Virus record (IMG/VR): IMGVR_UViG_3300027969_000231
Coordinates: 1 to 36,432 of that record
DNA: 36,432 nucleotides
Strand: one strand, 5' to 3'
Source of the DNA: a virus
This document shows positions 29,669 through 36,432 of this stretch, piece after piece (position 1 is the stretch's first letter; each line of letters opens with the position of its first letter). The position numbers and the translations under genes were made by a program. The notes under the pieces are model-generated. The model worked only from the letters and a program-made list of their open reading frames with translations, did not search any database and had not been told where the DNA came from.

Positions 29669-32217
29669 GATCTACCTTTTGCGTACCCGATCAGTTTACC
29701 GCTAGAGTCAAGGATTTCATATCCTTGGATGGTTTGTCTTCCAATCGTAGCACCAGCAGGGGCCCCTGTAACACTCTTAATATCCGGTGCCCCTGTCGCA
29801 CCAGTAGTTGCTTTTGCTGGTGCAGCGTTAGGGTTTGCTTGGCTAGGATTTTTAAGCCCATGCTCTGGCATAGTTGTATTTTCAAGAATCTTGCTTTTAT
29901 CTATGCCGATCGTAGTAGCGTGTTCGCCTATGCGATCGTTGTATATACGCTTATAGATCTCGTCGAGCTTGGCTTGTTGATCTTTAGCCCCCCAGAGATC
30001 TTTATTTGTCATCTCCACATTTGCAGCTTTACGTGCAAAGTCCGCAGCTTTTTCGGATGCGTTACTAAGGATTTTCTGGGTATCGACACCCAGTTTGTTA
30101 GCGCCAACATCAGAAGTCTTAGATTCAGCCACCGCTATCTTGCTTGCTTCACGGGCAATACGAGCATTAAACGCTGCAGGTGATTCGCCTTCTTTTGGTT
30201 TTTGAGTAAGCTGCAAGTCTGCCAGAATGTTGTTGTAATTTTGTTCAGCAACTTTAGGTGGTTTAGGTGCACTGCCTACTGCACCACGAGGCTGGCGTAG
30301 AGCCGTTGTCATCTTGGCATAATTAGCGCCCTCTGCAGACGTACGAGCACGAGCTTCTTTAACCGCATTAAGTCTTGCGCTTTCGGCGTCTTGTACATCC
30401 TTGCGGGCTTCGCCAAACAGACCCATGTTTTCCTTGCGCTTAGCGTCAGCCAAGTGAAACTGCATCTGGTTAAGGTAGCGTTTCTCGGCGCGGTCGGATT
30501 TAGCAGCCTCTGCAAACCCAGCACCGAGTGCTCCTGCGCCAGCACCAATACCACGAAGTGCGTTTCCGCCTTGAAGAACAGCGGGAATTGCTTGCAAAGC
30601 AGCAAAACCTTTGTTTTGTTCTAGGACCCTAGCACTAGTTTCTTTATCTTCGGCTACTGACTTCTCAAACGCACCATATGGATCGGGGCCAGCCATTTCT
30701 TTTAACTCTTCAAAAGATCGCCTTTGCGCAGATGTCCTACCCGCACGGGTTAAAGGGTTGTACTGTGGAGCATTTTGTAGCCTTGCTTGCGAAGCCATGA
30801 ACGCTTGAGCCATAGCGTTTTGCGTAGGCGTGCCAGTGTAGCCAACTGAACCATCATCTTGGGGTTCAGACAGTCTTTCATCATCTTCTTCGGCGTCTTC
30901 TGGCGCTACAAAGCTAGTGTTCTTACCACTAAACGCCAAAATGCCGCCACCAGCGGCACGGACTACACCGTCTTGAGTTTCGGGCGGTAGGCTATTAAAC
31001 GCACTGCCAAGGCCACGGTCGATAGAAGCATTCTCTGATAGGCGTTTGTTTTCAGCCATTTGTTTTTGTAAAGCAACTTCGGCATCTAAGTCACCACGCG
31101 CCGCCGCCATCTGATAGGAAGCGGGGAGTTGCTTTGCGGGTAGGAATCTGGAAATGCTTCTGACGTTGTCTTCGCTAGTTACCGACTCTTGGTTACCTGC
31201 ATAGTATTTAATTGCACCGCCGTCGGCGTAGTCATGAACTGAACCACCATCTGCTTTGCTTAACTGATTGATACCGTATGCACCAAGACCCAAAGCACTT
31301 GCAGTTTGCAGCCCAGAAGGAGGAGCCTGATACATTTGCGTAGTAGATTGCTGACCAAGTGGTAGGCCACGGATCATGTCGGACATAAAGCCCAACTGCT
31401 TGTATGGATAGTTTTGCTGGTTGACAAAATCTTGGTACGCAGTATCCAAACCTTTTTGCATCTGGGCTTGTTGCTGACCGCCGTACTGCGACTGCAACTG
31501 ATTGATACCCATTTCTTGACCGTACTGATTCTGACCAAGCTGACCTAGATTAGCAGCAGATTGATTCATTAAGCCGAACCCTGCAAGCTGGTTCTGTAGT
31601 CCTTGGTTGTATTGGTTCTGTGCTTGACCAAACGCGGTGTTTAGTCCCTGACCATATATTTGGTTTAGACCCGTATTACGATTACGCTCATTCTCCGCAG
31701 CCATGATCGCTTCACGGGAACCACCAAACGCGCCCGCCTGTGTTGCCGCGCTCTGTTGTCTAGTCGCACCAATATCATATTGACGATTAGCCTCCGCTAG
31801 TTGAGGAGCCAGAATTTGGTTCATGTACGGGTTCATGTACCCGCCAACTTGTTGTTGAAACCCATAGGGGTTAGCCTGACCCGCTACACCCATACCGCCA
31901 AGTCCAGCCATAGTTGCGCCAGCAGTTGCTTCACCCGTTTGTGGGGCTACAGACATACCTTGGGCGTTCTGCATAGCCTGCTGCTGCATTGGGGAAAACC
32001 CTGCAATACGGTTTTGGTCGTAGGTCTGATATGGGTTCTGATTGACGTCGGTTAACGCCTGCCCCTTAGCCAGTACGTCTTTAGCATACGGTTTCGCCCA
32101 TTCGGGCAGTTCTGTAGTAGCCTTTTGTTCCGCCGCTGGCTTATCGTTACCCATATCAAGGAAGTAAACCCGACGCCCATCGCGGGAGTAACCGTTGTGT
32201 TTATTTGGAATCAACAT
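29665..32217 (-). CDS. Gln-rich internal virion/structural protein, 850 aa
   Basis: The region from about residue 60 to 300 is extremely rich in Gln, Asn, Gly and Ala (GLNTAFGQAQNQYNQGLQNQ as an example). Two ADGG motifs near residue 325-335 (KADGGSVHDYADGGAIKYYA) follow. The C-terminal half is charged and helical, ending GKLIGYAKGRS. Low-complexity Gln-rich segments followed by helices are common in internal core or ejection proteins of short-tailed phages. AAGGAG lies 7 bases before the ATG on the minus strand, inside the preceding gene. The assignment rests on position and composition, not on a domain match. Confidence 0.65.
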   Translation of the reverse strand: MLIPNKHNGYSRDGRRVYFLDMGNDKPAAEQKATTELPEWAKPYAKDVLAKGQALTDVNQNPYQTYDQNRIAGFSPMQQQAMQNAQGMSVAPQTGEATAGATMAGLGGMGVAGQANPYGFQQQVGGYMNPYMNQILAPQLAEANRQYDIGATRQQSAATQAGAFGGSREAIMAAENERNRNTGLNQIYGQGLNTAFGQAQNQYNQGLQNQLAGFGLMNQSAANLGQLGQNQYGQEMGINQLQSQYGGQQQAQMQKGLDTAYQDFVNQQNYPYKQLGFMSDMIRGLPLGQQSTTQMYQAPPSGLQTASALGLGAYGINQLSKADGGSVHDYADGGAIKYYAGNQESVTSEDNVRSISRFLPAKQLPASYQMAAARGDLDAEVALQKQMAENKRLSENASIDRGLGSAFNSLPPETQDGVVRAAGGGILAFSGKNTSFVAPEDAEEDDERLSEPQDDGSVGYTGTPTQNAMAQAFMASQARLQNAPQYNPLTRAGRTSAQRRSFEELKEMAGPDPYGAFEKSVAEDKETSARVLEQNKGFAALQAIPAVLQGGNALRGIGAGAGALGAGFAEAAKSDRAEKRYLNQMQFHLADAKRKENMGLFGEARKDVQDAESARLNAVKEARARTSAEGANYAKMTTALRQPRGAVGSAPKPPKVAEQNYNNILADLQLTQKPKEGESPAAFNARIAREASKIAVAESKTSDVGANKLGVDTQKILSNASEKAADFARKAANVEMTNKDLWGAKDQQAKLDEIYKRIYNDRIGEHATTIGIDKSKILENTTMPEHGLKNPSQANPNAAPAKATTGATGAPDIKSVTGAPAGATIGRQTIQGYEILDSSGKLIGYAKGRS

Positions 32218-32659
32218 CTAAATGCTCCTTGCGGTAGTCGTCGAACCGCTCGTAAAAAATTGTTTTCCACATGTCAGGCAAAAACTCCTTTGCCTTTTCT
32301 GGGCCAACACATACATGAACCGCATATGCCATGATGTTCCCAGCAGCGTATCTCAAACCGTGGGCAATCTCAATGCCATGAGGATCTTTTTTAGATTCAA
32401 AAGAATTAGCAGTTTCATACGCAGAAACCACAACAAGCCACATAGGTAGGATTTGTTCTTGAATACTGCGATAAAACGGATTGGCTGGCAAATAAACCAA
32501 ACATGTCAAAAAGGCACGGTTGATCTCATCCGCCGAAACAGGATTGTCTTTGTCTATAAGGTCGTCCCAAATGTGTGCCAGATCAGCAAACGCATGGTAC
32601 ATGTTCAAGGCATCTTGGTTGCCCCCGAACCACTCTAGTTGTCCTCGACTACCCTTCAT
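32201..32659 (-). CDS. Conserved-type hypothetical protein, 152 aa
   Basis: The sequence begins MKGSRGQLEWFGGNQDALNM and continues LAHIWDDLIDKDNPVSADEI, LVYLPANPFYRSIQEQILPM and HGLRYAAGNIMAYAVHVCVG. The WDDLIDKD...NPFYR arrangement recalls a family of helical phage proteins found among structural genes, with unknown role. The start lies in an ATGA overlap with the 540-aa gene and lacks a strong ribosome-binding sequence, indicating coupled translation. It overlaps the 850-aa gene by 17 bases. Confidence 0.7.
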   Translation of the reverse strand: MKGSRGQLEWFGGNQDALNMYHAFADLAHIWDDLIDKDNPVSADEINRAFLTCLVYLPANPFYRSIQEQILPMWLVVVSAYETANSFESKKDPHGIEIAHGLRYAAGNIMAYAVHVCVGPEKAKEFLPDMWKTIFYERFDDYRKEHLDVDSK

Positions 32660-34278
32660 GCGGGTAAGTACTTATCTGCTCGGTTGTTTTTTGCAACCTT
32701 GCCCTTACCGACTGTGTGTTTTCGTGACGCTTGAACTCTGTCTAGCATAGCGTATAGTTTGCGTGCGCCAGCCTCGGTTGAGCCGTTACCCAACTCTGAC
32801 ACGATACGGGCAGGTACAACAAATTCACCGTCGGCTAAACGAGCAGGTTGCTTCTTACCGATTACGGCAGGGATCGAATCAGATACGCCATCTCCCGGCC
32901 CACGAAGTAAGCGACCGCCGTCAGAATAACCGCCCAAGTTATATCGCGCATCGGAGATACCTCCTGTCGCCTGCTGTTGAACGTACTGTTCTTGATCTTG
33001 GTTGTAGGCGTACTTAAGTCCGGGATTTTCATCTTGTTTCTTTGGTCGTACACCAAATGAACGCCCCACCGCAGCTAAGAAACTATTGTCTTCGGCCTCA
33101 CCACCTTCAGCCATTTGGTCGGGTGTGCCGTAAGAAGATGTGGAGATGTTTGCCATAGGGTACATAGTGTTTACCCCCATCATGGCGTTATTAGACATCT
33201 GCTCAACAGGCATACCGCCATCAGCAAAATTGTATAACCCTTTAGCCGCATCCGCTGAAATTGGCGAATATGTTGGCTGTTTAAAGTACTTTTGTTGGCG
33301 TCCAAAGTTACCGCCCCCATACATCATTTGATCGTAGGTTGGTACGTCTGGTGCAGGTGCTGGCTCATATTTTCCGCCAGTGAAACTATACCGCTGACCC
33401 ATATCTTTGTCGGGCTCTACCTTTACAGGGTCTTTTTTCATACCCATAGCAACGCCTGTGGCGGCAACAAGGGAAGATTTGGGGTTTGCAGCAGCATAAT
33501 CGTAAGCGTTTTCAAACGACGCACCGCGCCCCATAGCTGATATTCTTTCCGAAGGGGTCATATTTGCAAAAGATTTTGGTGCTACTTCATATGTCTGTGT
33601 TGGAATTCCTTTTGTAGCGCCGTCGGAATACATGGGGTCGCTTAACGGTCTACCTGTTACATCGGGCGTAGTTTCAAAGCCGGGGGGTCTTCCAGAACCT
33701 CCATATCCTGCAGTTTCGTATGGATCTGTATAGTTGGTCATAGGTCCGTTACCTATAGGTTGACCAACCACTGATGATTCGGAAATGGGGCTGACTTGTG
33801 AGAGCGAAGAGCCCGATACATTTTGGACAGCACTAGGATCAGGCGCAACAGAAGTTGGAGCTACAGGTGTAGGGGGCGGATTAGCTATAGCAGAACCGTC
33901 AAGTGTTGTAGTAGAACCAGCGCCCGCAGCGCCAAATGAGCTAGCCAAACCTGCGCCGCCATAAGCACCAAAGCCAGCCATGATGCCTTTCTTTAAGTCT
34001 CCAGATTGCGCGGTTCTTAACCCGCCAACAATTAGACCAGCCATCATAGGGTTAGGGACACCCATAGCCATTAAACCTGCACCAGCTATCATGGGAAGCA
34101 TAGCGCTAAGGAAACCAGCTTCGGGCAATCCTGTGTGTGGGTTAATAGTTAAAGACCCACCGTTAGCTTTTGCAATTTGTTGAAGACTTGCAATCTCTCC
34201 CTTATCCATGTGAATAAGTTCGGTGTCTTTACCACGACCGTGGGCGGCTAAATGTTTGGCAGCTAGTTGTAGGCTCAT
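32656..34278 (-). CDS. Gly-rich virion structural protein, 540 aa
   Basis: The N-terminus (MSLQLAAKHLAAHGRGKDTE, then GGSLTINPHTGLPEAGFL) leads into hydrophobic Gly/Met-rich segments (MLPMIAGAGLMAMGVPNPMM). The middle is Pro/Ser/Gly-rich and disordered. FADGG and SDGG motifs lie near residues 354 and 451. The C-terminus has GPGDGVSDSIPAVIGKKQPA then RLADGEFVVPARIVSELGNG, a repeat-type module found in several phage structural proteins. Its position between small structural genes and the giant protein fits a virion core or tail component. GAGG lies 6 bases before the ATG. Confidence 0.68.
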   Translation of the reverse strand: MSLQLAAKHLAAHGRGKDTELIHMDKGEIASLQQIAKANGGSLTINPHTGLPEAGFLSAMLPMIAGAGLMAMGVPNPMMAGLIVGGLRTAQSGDLKKGIMAGFGAYGGAGLASSFGAAGAGSTTTLDGSAIANPPPTPVAPTSVAPDPSAVQNVSGSSLSQVSPISESSVVGQPIGNGPMTNYTDPYETAGYGGSGRPPGFETTPDVTGRPLSDPMYSDGATKGIPTQTYEVAPKSFANMTPSERISAMGRGASFENAYDYAAANPKSSLVAATGVAMGMKKDPVKVEPDKDMGQRYSFTGGKYEPAPAPDVPTYDQMMYGGGNFGRQQKYFKQPTYSPISADAAKGLYNFADGGMPVEQMSNNAMMGVNTMYPMANISTSSYGTPDQMAEGGEAEDNSFLAAVGRSFGVRPKKQDENPGLKYAYNQDQEQYVQQQATGGISDARYNLGGYSDGGRLLRGPGDGVSDSIPAVIGKKQPARLADGEFVVPARIVSELGNGSTEAGARKLYAMLDRVQASRKHTVGKGKVAKNNRADKYLPA

Positions 34279-34312
34279 TTTTGCCTCGTAAATGGGGGGT
34301 TAATCGAGTTTA

Positions 34313-34636
34313 TCATGCCTTAATCCTTAATGGGTAACTTGTTGCAGACCCACCAGACGTATCGTAGTAAATATCACCAGAGCGCAAATTAGCAAAATCA
34401 GCCTGTGTTGGAAGACTAATAGTGGGAGCGCCTGTAGTGCTGGGTTTAGCACAACTTAGAGCAGAGATAACTTCTGTAGGGTTTGTTGTTCTTTCTGTTG
34501 CAGCAAGAACGGGTCCGGGGTTGTCTAGCGCATTAAAGTACTGACGCAAAATGCCAAGCAACGCATCCATAAACCTTTGGTCATACTCAACTGGAGCAAG
34601 TGGTAGTCGTGGGGCTACTACGCCTTTTGTTGCCAT
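34313..34636 (-). CDS. Small structural-region protein, 107 aa
   Basis: TAGGAGATAGGC precedes the ATG, so translation is strong. Residues 17-42 (VEYDQRFMDALLGILRQYFN) form an amphipathic helix, and the C-terminus (LRSGDIYYDTSGGSATSYPL) resembles the short strand-rich end common in phage fibre or appendage accessory proteins. It ends 34 bases before the 540-aa gene. Its start is two bases after the stop of the large virion protein upstream. Function unknown. Confidence 0.6.
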   Translation of the reverse strand: MATKGVVAPRLPLAPVEYDQRFMDALLGILRQYFNALDNPGPVLAATERTTNPTEVISALSCAKPSTTGAPTISLPTQADFANLRSGDIYYDTSGGSATSYPLRIKA

Positions 34637-34638
34637 GC

Positions 34639-36432
34639 CTATCTCCTACCATCAGGTCTAACGTCAATACGTGGGACACCCAACTGCCAGCTTGTACCAA
34701 GGTCGGTTGACTCAATCTTAAAAGCCATCTGCCTGCCACGAATGCGTACATAAACCTGTTCAGTAAACAGTTGGACGTTATAGACAGTTGTACTGGTGTA
34801 GTTTTGAGCGCTAATTACTGCTCTATCGTCAGCCGAACCATAGTTGGCACCGGGGAAAGTACGTGGGCGTACCGAGAAGTTTGCGGCTGGGGCGGCTGAT
34901 GTTGAGCCGTTGAACGTAATGTCTGGAATAAGTCTCCAAACAAAACCAAAATTATGACCGTCACCAATATCAAAATCCGAGGATTGAACATAGGCATCGA
35001 TAGCAGTGGGTGTGCTAGTCTCGTTGTTGTCTACGGTAGTCTCATGGTAGACCACATCTGCGTTTTGATACACATTACTAGAGTTATATGCAATGCCAGC
35101 AATCGGTTGAGCGCGTAGCGGGCTGTCTAGCCAAGCAGTACGTGGGCGAGCGCCAGTGCAGTTCCAAGTACCGTAATACCAGATTTTCTCTAAATGGTTA
35201 TAGATAACGTAGCGGTCAAGCATACGGTTAGGTGCTGCTGGTGTGCCTGTGCTATTTCCCCCAGTAGAGGTAGTACCTGTCATAGAACAGTAGAACCACC
35301 ACACTTCGCTGTAACCCTCGTTTGTGCCAGCACAGAACTGATACGACTCAGTCAAGTTAATGTTGTCAAATACAAATTGGCGCAAAGAACAAGGGAGGGT
35401 TTCAATCCGTCCAGAGTAGACGTAGAACTTATCTGCGCCCATCCAGTAAGTGACGTTGTTTACCACAGCAACCGTGTTAGGCCCTGCAATAGAGATGTTG
35501 TCACCAAGAAGTTGATTACCCCAAACATACGGCGCACCGAGGTACTGGAACGAATAAAGTGCGGCATCGGTAAAGACCAAGATTTCTTGGCGTGTCTGTA
35601 TGGCAGTAATAATCTGTGAGCCGTGGCTTAACTTTATACCGCCCGCTTGGTTAGTAATTGCTGGTGTCCATGTAGCTACAGTGTTTTGGTCAGACCAGCG
35701 CACTTGCATTGGGTCTTGCGCGGTTGATGCGTACACACCGGTTGGGTCGTTAGTTCCAAAAGCAAAGGTAAAGCGTGACGAGTCTGAAATCAACACAAAA
35801 TTAACAAGCGAAGGGCAAGTTGTGTCTGGCGTTATTGTGCCCGCTTTGGTGACTATGCCTGTAGATGCTTTAATGATTTGGCAACGGTCGTAGATGTTAG
35901 CGCTGGCGTTATTAGCCCAGTAATACATTGCTCCACCACGGGGGTTGATAACTAAATCTTCCCCGTAGTTAGATTGGCTCCACAGACGCAGTTGAATACC
36001 GATACCTGTAGTTGCAGGAGAACCCCAGCCAGTAGCCGTAGCAGGGTATTGGTATACCGCATCGCCGTTAGTGTGCGCCGCCGCTGTAGTGTTTACACCG
36101 CGAGTTATCGTGCCAGCAAATGTGGTTGCTGTTACAGCCGTGAAACTTATACCCTCAGAGCCAACGTACATTGTTCCAACGGTAAAACCTGTTGTAGAGG
36201 TAACGGCTATAGCCGCAGTAGAACTACTATTAATACTTGCGGTTAACGCAGTCGTAGCACTTGGCCCAACCGAGCCGCCCCAGCCACCAGCGCCCCAGCC
36301 CGTACCTAGCGTAAATGTTGTGAAACCAGTGGTTAATTGATAGTTGCCAATCGTAGCCGCACCACCAGTACCAGTATCGCTACCGTTAGCGGCGACAGAA
36401 GATGTAATTGTGTATGTGTTGTTACTTGTAAC
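34639..36432 (-). CDS. Large virion protein, 5' end beyond the window (597 aa visible)
   Basis: The frame is open from the right window edge to the TAG at 34639-34641. An internal Met at 36171 is not the true start. The sequence is rich in beta-strands, Thr, Ser and Gly. Segments include RFTFAFGTNDPTG, MQVRWSDQNTVATWTPA, QEILVFTDAALYSFQYLG and NNVTYWMGADKFYVYSG. This recalls beta-propeller-like packaged-DNA-stabilisation proteins such as P22 gp10, with about 15-residue repeated sheet segments. The family match is inferred from pattern, not proven. It is followed after two bases by the 107-aa gene and belongs to the late operon. Confidence 0.6.
   Translation of the reverse strand, partial: VTSNNTYTITSSVAANGSDTGTGGAATIGNYQLTTGFTTFTLGTGWGAGGWGGSVGPSATTALTASINSSSTAAIAVTSTTGFTVGTMYVGSEGISFTAVTATTFAGTITRGVNTTAAAHTNGDAVYQYPATATGWGSPATTGIGIQLRLWSQSNYGEDLVINPRGGAMYYWANNASANIYDRCQIIKASTGIVTKAGTITPDTTCPSLVNFVLISDSSRFTFAFGTNDPTGVYASTAQDPMQVRWSDQNTVATWTPAITNQAGGIKLSHGSQIITAIQTRQEILVFTDAALYSFQYLGAPYVWGNQLLGDNISIAGPNTVAVVNNVTYWMGADKFYVYSGRIETLPCSLRQFVFDNINLTESYQFCAGTNEGYSEVWWFYCSMTGTTSTGGNSTGTPAAPNRMLDRYVIYNHLEKIWYYGTWNCTGARPRTAWLDSPLRAQPIAGIAYNSSNVYQNADVVYHETTVDNNETSTPTAIDAYVQSSDFDIGDGHNFGFVWRLIPDITFNGSTSAAPAANFSVRPRTFPGANYGSADDRAVISAQNYTSTTVYNVQLFTEQVYVRIRGRQMAFKIESTDLGTSWQLGVPRIDVRPDGRR

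Noticed and set aside
20271-29705. Numerous plus-strand open frames of 60-125 codons opposite the giant gene
   Set aside because: They are antisense shadows of a continuous 3,210-codon frame with clear domains. They lack ribosome-binding sequences and are rich in Ser, Cys and Arg in a way expected from reverse reading.
1-36432. CRISPR array or insertion sequence
   Set aside because: No regularly spaced direct repeats, no transposase and no terminal inverted repeats with target duplications were seen.

Overview
The window is about 36 kb of a tailed double-stranded DNA bacteriophage genome, probably short-tailed. The basis is densely packed overlapping genes, a phage-type family A DNA polymerase, a primase-helicase, DUF3310, and a late block holding a 3,210-residue virion-type protein. 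No integrase, tRNA, CRISPR array or insertion sequence was seen. The terminase, portal, capsid and lysis genes must lie outside the window. Host: the base composition and the protein style resemble freshwater proteobacterial phages, but this is a weak inference.

Layout. (1) Positions 51-7313, plus strand: a run of small hypothetical genes built around a MoxR-like AAA+ ATPase (2001), a VWA/metallopeptidase-like protein (3879), a ribbon-helix-helix-like regulator (5144) and a 290-residue partner candidate (5311). A 27-bp inverted repeat (arms GACAWRCTT and AAGTWTGTC, always separated by 9 bases) occurs four times in this block. Its last copy forms the first of two tandem terminators that close the block at 7337-7400. 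(2) Positions 7384-9423, plus strand: a new promoter, a VRR-NUC nuclease and seven small genes. (3) Positions 9421-19854, plus strand: replication and recombination genes. These are an HTH-like/DUF3310 fusion, DNA polymerase, a RecB/Cas4-like nuclease with four candidate Fe-S cysteines, an HNH protein, an SNF2-type helicase, a zinc-ligand and acidic-tail protein that may bind ssDNA, an HTH protein, and a primase-helicase. Between the helicase and the next gene is a consensus sigma70 promoter driving an 89-nt multibranched RNA element. (4) Positions 20036-36432, minus strand: late structural genes, read from right to left. These are a truncated large virion protein, a 107-residue protein, a 540-residue Gly-rich protein, a 152-residue protein, an 850-residue Gln-rich protein and the giant protein. 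The giant protein carries an L,D-transpeptidase-like motif and two separate HExxH motifs.

The two transcription units converge at 20035/20036 with no bases between the two stop codons. The most notable items are the structured RNA at 15195-15283, the dispersed 27-bp inverted repeats, the phage-borne AAA+/VWA module, and the multi-enzyme giant virion protein.
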